Shown: one piece after another, positions 36,207 through 45,373 of the stretch
Layout: the number at the start of each line of letters is the position of its first letter
Position numbering within the stretch: position 1 is the first letter of the stretch
Assembly (NCBI GenBank): GCA_964607765.1
Contig: CAZSNT010000043.1
Location: 1 to 60,778, forward strand
Length of the DNA: 60,778 bases
From: CAZSNT01 sp964607765
GTDB lineage: Bacteria; Verrucomicrobiota; Lentisphaeria; Oligosphaerales; JABHEG01
Direction: 5' to 3'
Notes under the pieces: model-generated
Database searches by the model: none
Seen by the model: the letters and a program-made list of their open reading frames with translations, nothing else
What the model was told of the DNA's origin: nothing
Made by a program: the position numbers and the translations under genes

Positions 36207-36514
36207 AGACATACGACTACAAGGACATTCTGAACGAGGAACTGCAGGATCCCGAATTCCGGCGGGCGTACGAGGAATCGGAAGAGGAGTTCGCGGTTGC
36301 CAAGGAGATCATTCGGCTCCGCATAGCAAAGGGCTGGACCCAGCGCGAACTCGCCGAACGTGCGCACACGTCGCAACCTGCCGTCGCGCGCCTGGAATCC
36401 GGCAACTACCGGAACGTAACTCTCTCGTTCCTCCGCAAGCTCGGGGCTGCCCTCGGGGCCGTTCCCGTCGTACACATGGAACCTGTTGGCGACAGTTCGC
36501 CGCTCCGCGCTTGA
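36203..36514 (+). CDS. higA: XRE-family antitoxin (HigA type)
   Basis: A 103-residue protein with an XRE helix-turn-helix at ~37-90: IRLRIAKGWTQRELAERAHT, SQPAVARLESGNYRNVTLSF and LRKLGAALGAV. The N-terminal acidic helix (YKDILNEELQDPEFRRAYEE) probably contacts the toxin. It binds the toxin and represses the shared promoter. The start codon overlaps the toxin's stop. Confidence 0.9.
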   Translation: MKTYDYKDILNEELQDPEFRRAYEESEEEFAVAKEIIRLRIAKGWTQRELAERAHTSQPAVARLESGNYRNVTLSFLRKLGAALGAVPVVHMEPVGDSSPLRA

Positions 36515-36611
36515 TACCACTACGACGCAAGGAGGAACTGGGCGCGACCGAGGTTGGTCTGTTGCCCCAGGGAGCGGAGTCCTCCCTTCCCGTCCCCGCC
36601 GCCCTCGCCTC

Positions 36612-36818
36612 CTACTTCCCAGTCAACGTGAGCGTGCCGCCCGCCGTGTCGAGAGCCCAGGAACTGCCGCGGTCACGACGCCAGCAGATCCACTCGTTGC
36701 CGTTGGCGACGCGATGCAGAGTCAGGTTGAGCTCGAGGTGGGCTCCCGAGGTCTTCGCGAGATCGACCAGCGTCAAGGGAATCCGCCATTCGGCCGTCCA
36801 CTCCGAGGCGGAGACAAG
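36612..36818 (-). pseudogene. C-terminal remnant of a DOMON/CBM9-like domain protein
   Basis: About 68 codons that read as a clean C-terminal end: SASEWTAEWRIPLTLVDLAK, LELNLTLHRV, EWICWRRDRGSSW and TAGGTLTLTGK. Upstream on the same strand the frame becomes the antisense of the neighbouring plus-strand remnant, so the rest of this gene is gone. It has the same EWTAEW-(K/R)-IPL signature as that neighbour. Confidence 0.65.
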
Positions 36819-36824
36819 CCGCGC

Positions 36825-37379
36825 GGCATACTGAGCCCCGATGAGTGGCAGGGCCTGGACCTGAGGAAAGCGCTCGTCGTAGAGCAAGGCGTCAAAGGCC
36901 AGAAGCTGACGCCGAGGACATACGCGTGGGCTCTGCACAACGGCACGCACCTGTACATCGGCATCCGCAATCTGACTGACCCGGGCAGCAAGCTGCACAC
37001 CGAAGCCGTCTGGGGGCAGAATGACGCCGTCGAACTCGCTATGCGCAACCCGTCGGAGAAAGGCGCCTCGATCCTCGTGCTCCGCGGCTATCCCCTCGGC
37101 CAGTTCGAAGGCAGCACGGAAGCCGGCGCCCCGTTCGAAGTCGCGCAGGACATCGAGCGGAGCGCGACCTACGCAGCGCGTGCCGACACCCCGGGTGAGT
37201 GGACGGCCGAGTGGAAGATCCCGCTCGACGCAGTCGGTCTCAAACCGGGCAAGAGCGAACGCCTGCCGTTCAATCTGTCCGTGCGCAAGATGTGCGGGCC
37301 GCACTGGATGATGTGGCGCGGCACGCTCGGCTACACCTGGAACATCGACCAGGCAGGCGTGCTGGAACTGCGGCACTGA
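36825..37379 (+). pseudogene. DOMON/CBM9-like domain remnant, opposite orientation
   Basis: About 184 codons encoding most of a sugar-binding-like domain: SPDEWQGLDLRKALVV, TYAWALHNGTHLYIGIRN, GQNDAVELAM, EWTAEWKIPLDAVGL, HWMMWRGTLGYTW and GVLELRH at the end. There is no start codon with a ribosome site, and the sequence before 36825 is the back of the minus-strand remnant. It is probably the 3' end of a larger secreted enzyme gene, cut by rearrangement. Confidence 0.65.
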
Positions 37380-37462
37380 TCCAATACCCCCCCCCGCCGT
37401 TTTTCTCACGGCTTCAGAGACGAGAGAGGTCTTGCCCATTTCCCCATTTCCCCCTGGGTGGC

Positions 37463-37490
37463 TTGACTTCGCGCAGAGGCCACCTAGTTT
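37463..37490 (+). promoter_or_regulatory. Sigma70-like promoter for the DUF4143 ATPase
   Basis: TTGACT (37463-37468), 16-bp spacer, TAGTTT (37485-37490). An A+T-rich TATATA follows at 37493-37498 and could be an alternative -10. The ATG lies 30 bases later without a clear ribosome site. Confidence 0.5.
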
Positions 37491-37519
37491 TCTATATAAC
37501 CAGACCCCCGAACACCAGA

Positions 37520-38773
37520 ATGGCAGCAAAGTACATATACCGACAAGTTACCGGTCGACTTCGCACGATGGCGAAGCACTTCCCCGTCGTCGTCATCACG
37601 GGCGCGAGACAAGTCGGCAAAACCACACTCCTTAAGCACGTGTTTGCGGGCCATGGGCAATGCGTGACCTTCGATCCAACGTTCGATGTCCACGGTGCAC
37701 GACGAGATCCCGACCTATTCCTGCAGAACCGGCCCGGCCCGTTGCTGCTCGACGAGATTCAGTACGCGCCCGAGTTGGTGTCCGCGGTCAAGCGGGCTGT
37801 GGATGAGAACCGCGAGCCCGGGCGGTTCCTGCTCACAGGGAGTCAACAGTGGGGCATGATGCGGAACCTATCCGAGAGCCTTGCCGGCCGGGCCGTTTTC
37901 ATTGATCTGCAGGGCTTCGAGCTGCTGGAGACAGCCGCGACAGGTGACCAGAGGGACAGTTGGCTGGACCAGTGGCTATCAGCGCCGACTTGGGCCACTG
38001 TGCGGGATTGCTCCGTCATCGACCTGCCTTACCCGATGATTGAGTGCCTGTTCCGCGGCTCATTGCCGGATGCCTGTCTGCTGCCTACCGAAGTCCTTCG
38101 ACCGTACCACGAAGGGTACCAGCGCACCTACATCGAGCGGGACGTGCGGGCTGTCGGAGATATCAGCGACTACCAACAGTTTGGGCGGTTCCTGCGCCTG
38201 GCCGCCGCGTTGACTGCTCAGGAAGTGAACTACTCGCAACTGGGGCGGGATCTCGGCCTCAGCCCGAAGACGGCCTCCGCGTGGCTCGCCATCCTCGCCG
38301 GCACGGGCCAGTGGTTTGCCCTCCCGCCCTACACAGGCAACACCATCAAGCGTGTTTCTGGAAAGCCCAAGGGATATATAGCGGACACGGGAATTGCCTG
38401 CATGGGCTTGGGGCTCTCGTCTCCTGCCGCTGTCGACCACCATCCGCAGTTCGGGGCCCTTTTCGAAACCGCCGTCGTCTGCGAGCTTCAGAAACACTGC
38501 GTCAGGATGCCAACCCCGCCGTCGATGTACCACTGGCGCACGCACGGTGGCGCGGAAGTGGATGTCATACTCGAGCGCGACGGCCGCCTGTACCCGATCG
38601 AGATCAAAGCAACGTCACGACTGACCCGGAACGATGCTCGAGGCATCGGTGCGTTCCGCAAGACCTACCCGACCCTCGACATTGCTCCCGGATTGGTCAT
38701 CGCGCCCGTCCGGGATCCCATTCGCTTGTCTGAAGACACCTTTGTGGTGCCGTGGAATCTCAGTGCAGGCTGA
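37520..38773 (+). CDS. AAA ATPase with DUF4143 (PD-(D/E)xK-like) domain
   Basis: A 417-residue cytoplasmic ATPase. Walker A is TGARQVGKTTLL (K34) and Walker B is GPLLLDEIQYA (D78, E79). A sensor-like LLTGSQQ follows. The C-terminal part (~190-417) is DUF4143, with a winged-helix region (NYSQLGRDLGLSPKTASAWL) and GGAEVDVILERDGRLYPIEI then K, a PD-(D/E)xK-type D...E-x-K arrangement. The family is abundant and patchily spread in anaerobes, often near mobile or defence genes; its function is unsettled. It differs in sequence from the other ATPase at 9976-11370. Confidence 0.88.
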   Translation: MAAKYIYRQVTGRLRTMAKHFPVVVITGARQVGKTTLLKHVFAGHGQCVTFDPTFDVHGARRDPDLFLQNRPGPLLLDEIQYAPELVSAVKRAVDENREPGRFLLTGSQQWGMMRNLSESLAGRAVFIDLQGFELLETAATGDQRDSWLDQWLSAPTWATVRDCSVIDLPYPMIECLFRGSLPDACLLPTEVLRPYHEGYQRTYIERDVRAVGDISDYQQFGRFLRLAAALTAQEVNYSQLGRDLGLSPKTASAWLAILAGTGQWFALPPYTGNTIKRVSGKPKGYIADTGIACMGLGLSSPAAVDHHPQFGALFETAVVCELQKHCVRMPTPPSMYHWRTHGGAEVDVILERDGRLYPIEIKATSRLTRNDARGIGAFRKTYPTLDIAPGLVIAPVRDPIRLSEDTFVVPWNLSAG

Positions 38774-38995
38774 CCGGCACGCCGACACCCCCCACGTCCT
38801 TCGGGAAGGCTGGGCTGGCGGCAGAGACAGCTGCGACAGGGCCAGACCAGGTGGTCATCCTGCGTAACACGTGACTCTTTCAGCTTCCGGCCCGCGAGAC
38901 TTTGTTGCCGGCCAGCCCTGAAGACAGGCGGCGGTTGGTGCGATCCAGGAGCCGGGCCGGGCTTCTCTGGCGGCGAACCTGACACCGCCCTGCAC

Positions 38996-39024
38996 TTGAC
39001 TGGTTCGGTGGTGCGGCGTAGGTT
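38996..39024 (+). promoter_or_regulatory. Sigma70-like promoter for the 39057 gene
   Basis: TTGACT (38996-39001), 17-bp spacer, TAGGTT (39019-39024). AGGAGG at 39044-39049 and the ATG at 39057 follow. Confidence 0.6.
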
Positions 39025-39056
39025 CGCTGAGTCAACAGGCACCAGGAGGCCCATCA

Positions 39057-41678
39057 ATGCGCTCCCACACACTCGCGTGCGTCCTCGCCGCGATCGTCCT
39101 GACGGGAGGGATCGAGACGATGCATGCACAGACGGCGCCCTTGCGACTCGTCAGCCAGTCACTGGTCGTTGAGATCGAGCCGGACACAGGGCGTTGGAGG
39201 CTGGAAGATCGGCGCTCGGGTGTCCACTGGCCGTCTGCGGGAACGGCCAGCGCGGGCGCGGCACCGGCGCTGGCAGGCGGCTTCTCCGCGCTCCAGGCCA
39301 CGCCCGAGTCGGGGCCGCAGAGCGCCGTTCTGGCCAAGAAGAACGGGACTCAGGTAGTCTTCTCGCTCGTCAACGACGGCCGTTCGCTCGAATTGCGTTA
39401 CGCCGGTGACGCGCTGGGCGACGTGCGCGTGTTGGGCGACGCATGCGCGATCACGGACACGGACGGCGGCTATGCCATCGTTCCGTGCCGGGAAGGCCTG
39501 CTCATCCGCGCTGACAGCGGGCGCAGCTTCAAGCGCACGTTCGGCACGTCGGATTACGAGGGCTGCCACATGAACATGCTCGGGCTGGTCAAGAACGGGT
39601 CGGCCCTGATTCTGGATTGGGACGACGCTTACGTGTTCCCGGAAATCCAGTCCGTCCAACCGAAGACGGGCGATGTCAAGCAGCGCCTGACCACCAGCGT
39701 CGCGTTGCGCCAATCCGCTCGCACCATCCGCCTCACACCCCTCGGCCCGGGTGACTGGAACACCATCGCTGCCGCCTATCGCCGCGTCGCAGATGACAAA
39801 GGGCTGGCTGTCACGCTCCGGTCCAAGACCGACCGCGATCCGCACGCCGCGTTGCTCGAGGGCGCCGCGAATGTGAAGCTCTGGACCTGTCTTGCCCGGC
39901 GCATGAACGAAGACAGCACGGAGCAGGAATACGCCAACGTGCGCTGGACCTTCGACGAAGCCGCCCGGATAGCCGAGCACCTGCACAGCGACCTCGACAT
40001 CGAGCGCTGCCTCTTCGTCATGGGCGGCTGGACGGAAGGCGGCTACGACTGTCGGCACCCGGACAACCTGCCGGCCAACACGGAGTGCGGCGGCAACGAG
40101 GCGCTGGCCGACGCAATCCGCCGAATCCAGGCCCTGGGCTACGTGGCCGCGCTCCACGACAACTACCAGGACATGTACGCCGACGCGAAGAGCTGGGATC
40201 CGGCGCTGCTGGAGAAGGACACGAAGGGCAACGTGAAGAAAGGCGGTCGCTGGCTCGGCGGCCGCGCCTACATGGTCTGCGCGCGCAACCAGTTCGAATT
40301 GGCCAGGCGTCCCCAGAACCTGGCCGCGACCGAGCAGCTCTTCGATCCCTGGTGCTACTTCATCGACACGACGTTTGCCGTAGGGCCTCGCGAATGCCAC
40401 AGCCCGGCCCACCCGCTGAACCGGAACGATGACATCATGTGGAAACGCAAGCTGAGCGACTACGCCCGAGACGTGTTCGGTCTGTTCGGCAGCGAATGCG
40501 GCCGCGAATGGGCTTTGCCGCACAGCGACTGGTTCGAGGGCATCGTTGGCGTGTCCGGGCGCTACTTCCACAATCTCGAACCGGACAAGCTCGGTGCCAC
40601 GGTCATCCCGTTCTGGGAGATGGTCTACCACGACTGCCAGGTCTGCCACGGCAAGTACGGCTATGCGGCCGAGGCCGCCGCGGAGTACGTCGTTCACCAC
40701 GCGCTGTGCGCCCGCACACTGCACTACCACTCCGTGCCGGACCACCTGTACTGGCAAGCGTCAGCCAAGACCAACAAGCCGTTGGCGCTGCGCCCGACCG
40801 TGGCCGAGTTCCAGCCGGTTGGCCCGCGCGCGTTCGACATCACGTATGAATGGGACGTGGCCCAGCCGCCGGCCGGCGACTGGCGTGTGTTCGTGCATTT
40901 CATGGACGGCAAACGAATCGCCTTCCAGAACGATCACGCACCAACGCCGGCGCCGGCGTCGTGGCAGGCCGGCCAGCGGGTTCGGGTCGGACCGCACCGG
41001 GTCAGCGTGCCGGAATCACTCAACGCGGCAGCGGTCACGGTACACATCGGGCTTTTCAATTTGGCGACAGACCAGCGTGCCCGGCTCGTGGATGCGGACC
41101 CCAAGCGTCGAATCCAGCTCGGTACACTCACGCTCAAGCCGGAGCTGGAATTCGTGCCGGGACGCCCCGAACCTGACCGCGGCCGGGCCTGCTTTACGCG
41201 TGACGACGGAGGCTGGGCCGAAGGTCTGCATCCAATGGACGTGTTCCTGAAGAACACCCACGAGCTGCTGGGACCGCTCAATGCGGCCACGACAAACCTG
41301 CGCCTCACACAGTTCGAGTTCCTCTCCGCGGACCGGACCGTCCGACGAGCCGTCTACGGTGACGGAAGCAGCCGGGTCACAGTCACGGCCAACCTGGGAT
41401 CGACCGATGCGAAGATGACCTCAAAGCTGGGAGGCGCAGTTGTCCTCCCGCCTTGGGGCATCGTGATCGAAGCGCCGACGTTCGTCGCCTTCCACGCCAA
41501 GAAATGGAGCGGCAAGGACTATCCGGACGGGACGCTATTCACCGTACGCGCCCAGGATGGGAAGCCTTTGGCCGACTCGCGCAGGCTCCGCGTTTTCCAC
41601 GGGTTCGGCAGTCCGGAGCTGACTTGGGCCGGACGCGAACTGGACGTTCCCCGCGAAGCGACGGTCGATCTCGATTGA
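39057..41678 (+). CDS. Large exported glycosidase-like protein (GH101/DUF5696-like)
   Basis: An 873-residue exported protein. Residues 1-24 are a signal peptide ending MHAQ. A supersandwich beta domain (~28-235) is followed by a barrel (~270-590) with LFVMGGWTEGGYDCRHPD, AALHDNYQDMY, CYFIDTTFAVG and GLFGSECGREW, which place acidic residues at strand ends as in GH101/GH129 or DUF5696 proteins. Residues ~590-690 and ~700-873 are beta-sandwiches. FIDTT (D) and GSECG (E) are the best candidates for catalytic residues, by position only. Removal of alpha-linked or mucin-type sugars is one possibility. AGGAGG precedes the ATG. Confidence 0.72.
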   Translation: MRSHTLACVLAAIVLTGGIETMHAQTAPLRLVSQSLVVEIEPDTGRWRLEDRRSGVHWPSAGTASAGAAPALAGGFSALQATPESGPQSAVLAKKNGTQVVFSLVNDGRSLELRYAGDALGDVRVLGDACAITDTDGGYAIVPCREGLLIRADSGRSFKRTFGTSDYEGCHMNMLGLVKNGSALILDWDDAYVFPEIQSVQPKTGDVKQRLTTSVALRQSARTIRLTPLGPGDWNTIAAAYRRVADDKGLAVTLRSKTDRDPHAALLEGAANVKLWTCLARRMNEDSTEQEYANVRWTFDEAARIAEHLHSDLDIERCLFVMGGWTEGGYDCRHPDNLPANTECGGNEALADAIRRIQALGYVAALHDNYQDMYADAKSWDPALLEKDTKGNVKKGGRWLGGRAYMVCARNQFELARRPQNLAATEQLFDPWCYFIDTTFAVGPRECHSPAHPLNRNDDIMWKRKLSDYARDVFGLFGSECGREWALPHSDWFEGIVGVSGRYFHNLEPDKLGATVIPFWEMVYHDCQVCHGKYGYAAEAAAEYVVHHALCARTLHYHSVPDHLYWQASAKTNKPLALRPTVAEFQPVGPRAFDITYEWDVAQPPAGDWRVFVHFMDGKRIAFQNDHAPTPAPASWQAGQRVRVGPHRVSVPESLNAAAVTVHIGLFNLATDQRARLVDADPKRRIQLGTLTLKPELEFVPGRPEPDRGRACFTRDDGGWAEGLHPMDVFLKNTHELLGPLNAATTNLRLTQFEFLSADRTVRRAVYGDGSSRVTVTANLGSTDAKMTSKLGGAVVLPPWGIVIEAPTFVAFHAKKWSGKDYPDGTLFTVRAQDGKPLADSRRLRVFHGFGSPELTWAGRELDVPREATVDLD

Positions 41679-41685
41679 GGAACAG

Positions 41686-41817
41686 ATGAGGGGCGTGGCG
41701 ATGGACAGATTCGCTGAGTTCAAGCCTGGCGATCCGGTCATAGTCAGGTGCGCCTTTGTGGACTACAACGAAAACACCATGCTGAGAGCCAGCAGGATCA
41801 AACCCGACAGGCGCTGA
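41686..41817 (+). CDS. Tiny hypothetical protein
   Basis: A 43-codon frame between two genes. Its residues FKPGDPVIVRCAFVDYNENT then MLRASRIKPD read like an SH3-type beta barrel fragment. GAGGA overlaps the previous stop just upstream of the ATG; an in-frame ATG at 41701 is an alternative. Reality is uncertain. Confidence 0.4.
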   Translation: MRGVAMDRFAEFKPGDPVIVRCAFVDYNENTMLRASRIKPDRR

Positions 41818-41842
41818 GACCAAACAGCCAAGGACAGGAACC

Positions 41843-42835
41843 ATGTACTGCCATGCGTGTGATGGGAGTGACACCCGCCTGGGAACACCCAGCGCCGGTT
41901 GGACGGTTACGCGACGCGAGTTACTGGGGCGTTCCGGCGTGGCCATTGCCGGCCTTCTCTCAGGGGCTTCCTTGGCTCATGCCGAGAAAGCGGACAGCAA
42001 GCCACGGCTGTCCTTCGGAATCCTGACGGATGCGCACTATGCCGACACAGATGCAAAAGGCTCGCGCCGGTACCGAGAGTCCATCGAGAAAATGACGGAA
42101 TGTGTCAGGCTGATGAATGACAGAGAGGTCGATTTTCTGATCGAACTTGGCGACCTCAAGGATCAGGGCAGACCTGCCGTGGAGGAAGCGACCCTGGAGT
42201 ATCTCACTGTCATCGAGGAGGTATACGGGCACTTCCGCGGCCCCCGCTACCACGTGTTGGGCAACCACGACGTCGACAGCATATCGAAGGAACAGTTCCT
42301 GGACCGCGTTGAGAACACAGGCGTCACGAGCGGAGCCGGATTCTATTCGTTTGATTCGAAGGGGTTCCATCTCGTTGTGCTTGACGCCAACTTCACCGCC
42401 GATGGTTCCGACTACGATCACGGGAACTTCAACTGGACGGACAGCAACATTGCAGCTCAGCAACTTGATTGGCTCAGAAGGGATCTGGCTTCCTCAGCCA
42501 AGCCGGTGATTGCGTTCATTCACCAACAGCTTGACGGTAAGGGAAGCCATTGCGTCCGGAATTCGGCCGAAGTCCGTCAGGTTCTGCAAGGAAACGGGAG
42601 AGTACTCGCAGTGTTCCAGGGACACAACCATGCAGGAGCCCACAGCCACATCGAGAACATCCACTATTACACTCTGAGAGCCATGGTCGAGGGAGCCGGC
42701 GAACAGAACAACTCGTACGCCGTCGTCGACGTACACGCTGACAACAGCATCGTCGTAACCGGTTACCGCAGAGCTCTAAGCCAGAAGATGCGGAGAGGGC
42801 CGGCCGGTTTGCCTGGCGGCGAGAGTGCGAAGTAG
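41843..42835 (+). CDS. Tat-exported calcineurin-like metallophosphoesterase
   Basis: A 330-residue protein. A twin-arginine signal (TRRELLGRSGVAIAGLLSG, R24-R25) ends near AHAEK. The metallophosphatase motifs are in order: GILTDAHYAD (D-x-H), IELGDLKDQ (G-D), VLGNHDVDS (G-N-H-D), FIHQQLDG (H) and FQGHNHAG (G-H-x-H). These bind two metal ions. Folded export through Tat fits a cofactor loaded in the cytoplasm. The substrate, a phosphate ester or diester outside the cytoplasm, is unknown. AGGA precedes the ATG. It lies between two secreted carbohydrate-active genes. Confidence 0.9.
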   Translation: MYCHACDGSDTRLGTPSAGWTVTRRELLGRSGVAIAGLLSGASLAHAEKADSKPRLSFGILTDAHYADTDAKGSRRYRESIEKMTECVRLMNDREVDFLIELGDLKDQGRPAVEEATLEYLTVIEEVYGHFRGPRYHVLGNHDVDSISKEQFLDRVENTGVTSGAGFYSFDSKGFHLVVLDANFTADGSDYDHGNFNWTDSNIAAQQLDWLRRDLASSAKPVIAFIHQQLDGKGSHCVRNSAEVRQVLQGNGRVLAVFQGHNHAGAHSHIENIHYYTLRAMVEGAGEQNNSYAVVDVHADNSIVVTGYRRALSQKMRRGPAGLPGGESAK

Positions 42836-42881
42836 TGTACGTGCCCTGCCCGGGCTGACCACAGAACAGGAAGGCTGCACG

Positions 42882-44831
42882 ATGATTGCTTCACGGTGGT
42901 TCTGGACAGCCGCTATCGCGGCGATAGGCTTTCTGTCCCCCGCACGTCACGGCCAGACTGCGCCGATCACGACGGCCACTGACGCGCAGCTGCGCCACTG
43001 GCTGAAACAGTACCCGGAGGCGGACGCCAACGGCGACGGGCGGCTGACCGTGCCGGAGGCGGAGGCCTATCGTCAGAAGCTGCAGCGCGGGCAGAGCGGA
43101 CAGACCGGGAAGGGGCAGCCGAAGAAGCCCTCATTCAGCTTCCAGCACGAATTCAGGTTCGTGGGCGTCTCCGATGGTGTGCGGATTGCAGTGGCCGTGG
43201 GCTACCCGCGCGGCTTCGACGCAGCCGCGCCCGCCAGGAAGTGGCCCACGGTTTTCAGCACGTGCGGCTACGTGGGGGCGACGCGACCGATCGGCCCCGA
43301 CCAGTACGGTGACCGTTTCGTGACGGTCAATGCCTCGGTCCGTGGCACCGGCGCGTCCGGCGGCACGCTGGATCCATGGGCGTCCAGGACGTGGCAGGAC
43401 GGGTACGAGATCATCGAAGACTGGGTTGTGAAACAGCCGTGGTCCAACGGGAAGGTGGGAATCGTCGGGCACTCCTGGCCCGGGCTGATGGGCTTCCTCG
43501 TGGCCTCGACTGCGCCACCATCGGTAAAGGCGGTCTGTGTTTCCGGGCTCATCGACGATTTCTATCGCGGCATCAGCCGGCCGGGCGGCGTCCCGAACTC
43601 GGGCTTCCCGGTAAACTGGCTGAACAGCTACTACCGTGCCGACGGGCCGTTCGGCTCCGGTGCCGCCGCGAAACTGGTCCGCGAGATGACCGATCCGGAA
43701 TACAGCGCCCTCGTGAGCCGGCGTCCCTCTCGTGATCTGGCTGATGACCTGCTCTGGCTCCTGCTGCACGAGCCCTTCGATGGAGCGGGCTGGAAGCGTC
43801 GGTCTCTTTGCACGCACGCAGCGAAGATCCGGGCCCCGATCCTGATTGCCCACGCCTACCAGGACGAGCAGACCGGTCCCACGGGCTGGCGGTTGTGGAA
43901 CCGAATCTCGGAAGACGTGCCGAAACGCCTCATCCTCACCAACGGCCCCCACCAGGTCACGAACGTGTCCGGACCCGACGTCGGCAGATGGCTCCAGCAC
44001 TGGCTCCTCGACGAGGGGGACGGGACGGTCGCTGATCCGGAGCAGCGAGTGCAGTGCTACTTCACAACTCTGAAGGCGCCCTCCGGGCAGGGAACTCGGC
44101 AGGCAAAGCCACTCGCCTCTCCCGTTTTCCCGTTCGCAGACACTGAATGGACACGGCTTCATCTGCGCGCAGGAGGGCGGCTGATGAAGACTCCCGCCGC
44201 GACAGCCGAGGAGTCAGGCACGTACCGCGTCGAAGTGGGTGACACCTTGGATGGCAAGCAGCGCATCGACTACAGGTTCGTGGTCCGTGAGCCTTTGGCC
44301 ATCTGCGGCCCGATCACGCTCACCCTGTGGGCAAGCCTGACGACTCTCGACACAGATTTCTTCGTGCTGCTGGGAGATGAGGATTGGGACGGACGTGTCT
44401 GGGGGCTGCAACGAGGCATCCTGCGGGCGTCCCACCGAGAACTCGACGTCGCCGGTTCCGACTACGCGAACGTGACGGGAGAGGAGGTCCTGATCCGCCC
44501 GCGGCACCGGCACAGGAAGGCCGCCCCGGTCGCCCCGCACGCGCCCCACGAATTCCAGATCAGTATCCCGGCCGTAGGACACGTGTTCCTTCCCGGACAC
44601 ACGTTGGTGTTGCGCATCAGCCGGCCGCCGGCCGGTGACCCGGTCGGCGTCACGAAGTGGGGCGGCGCGAGCTACCGGTATGCCTCCGATCAGCCTCCGG
44701 GCACCGTGACGATTCTGCACGATCCGGCACACCCCTCCAGCCTGCTGCTGCCCGTGCTGCCCAAGCTTCCCCCAACGCCCGAGAAGCGGTGGGATCCGGA
44801 AGCTGTTTGGGGACTGCAGTTGGCGGAGTGA
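42882..44831 (+). CDS. Exported CocE/NonD (X-Pro dipeptidyl-peptidase S15-like) hydrolase
   Basis: A 649-residue protein with a signal peptide (~1-27). An EF-hand-like calcium loop, DANGDGRLTVPE (D48 to E59), precedes the hydrolase. The S15/CocE alpha/beta hydrolase has its nucleophile in GIVGHSWPG (S198), an acid in IAHAYQDEQTG and the histidine in TNGPHQVTN. Residues ~440-649 form the jelly-roll domain common to the family. Members cleave esters, beta-lactams or peptides after proline; the substrate here is unknown. AGGAAGG precedes the ATG at 42882. It follows the phosphoesterase by 46 bp and is probably co-transcribed. Confidence 0.87.
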   Translation: MIASRWFWTAAIAAIGFLSPARHGQTAPITTATDAQLRHWLKQYPEADANGDGRLTVPEAEAYRQKLQRGQSGQTGKGQPKKPSFSFQHEFRFVGVSDGVRIAVAVGYPRGFDAAAPARKWPTVFSTCGYVGATRPIGPDQYGDRFVTVNASVRGTGASGGTLDPWASRTWQDGYEIIEDWVVKQPWSNGKVGIVGHSWPGLMGFLVASTAPPSVKAVCVSGLIDDFYRGISRPGGVPNSGFPVNWLNSYYRADGPFGSGAAAKLVREMTDPEYSALVSRRPSRDLADDLLWLLLHEPFDGAGWKRRSLCTHAAKIRAPILIAHAYQDEQTGPTGWRLWNRISEDVPKRLILTNGPHQVTNVSGPDVGRWLQHWLLDEGDGTVADPEQRVQCYFTTLKAPSGQGTRQAKPLASPVFPFADTEWTRLHLRAGGRLMKTPAATAEESGTYRVEVGDTLDGKQRIDYRFVVREPLAICGPITLTLWASLTTLDTDFFVLLGDEDWDGRVWGLQRGILRASHRELDVAGSDYANVTGEEVLIRPRHRHRKAAPVAPHAPHEFQISIPAVGHVFLPGHTLVLRISRPPAGDPVGVTKWGGASYRYASDQPPGTVTILHDPAHPSSLLLPVLPKLPPTPEKRWDPEAVWGLQLAE

Positions 44832-44878
44832 TGAACGCGCCGCTGCCAACGCCGTCTGCCAAGCCAACCGAGGAGAGG

Positions 44879-45180
44879 AACGATGACAGGAGCCAGGCTT
44901 ATCGACTCCCGATCCACAAACACTGGTACAAGGCGACCATCTCCCACAACCGCGGTCAGGCCGTGACTGCAACATCACGCAGACCTCCGCGGACCTCGAG
45001 CACCTGGCCGGCCACGACTACATCAAGGACGCCAAGACCGGTCGTGCAACCCAAGCCACTGAGGTCATGGAGTACCCGCATGCCACGGCAACGGTCCGCG
45101 CTGCGGTCGTCGAAGTGGGTAGCTTCCGCCGACAAGCCGTGCCGCTCCCCCTCCAGAAGCGCCGGCATCCGTTGCGTTGA
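44879..45180 (+). pseudogene. Frameshifted gene remnant, unrecognised
   Basis: Two protein-like stretches in different frames abut near 44963: SQAYRLPIHKHWYKATISHN (from 44891) and DCNITQTSADLEHLAGHDYI, continuing KDAKTGRATQATEV to the stop at 45180. Neither has a convincing start. Together they read like the 3' end of one gene with a -1 shift. The stop codon overlaps the first unit of a heptamer array. Confidence 0.4.
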
Positions 45181-45230
45181 GCGCTGAGAATTGAGCGTTG
45201 GGAATTGGGCGTTGGGAATTGACAGCTGAG
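45175..45230. repeat. Heptamer array, eight copies
   Basis: Eight contiguous 7-bp units: CGTTGAG, CGCTGAG, AATTGAG, CGTTGGG, AATTGGG, CGTTGGG, AATTGAC, AGCTGAG. Most fit NNTTGRG. Confidence 0.85.
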
Positions 45231-45373
45231 AGTTCCTGGCGTGCACGCAAGAGAGGAACCCCCATGGATCTGAAAGACAACGTGGCCATTGTTCGAGACG
45301 GAAGAAGCGACAACGGGCCACGTACGGCCTCCTCGACAGGCCTGTCCATCTGCCTGCTGATGCTGCTGGCGCC

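Noticed and set aside
36612..37529. 305-codon minus-strand gene
   Set aside because: Only the last ~68 codons look like protein; the remainder is the antisense of the plus-strand remnant.
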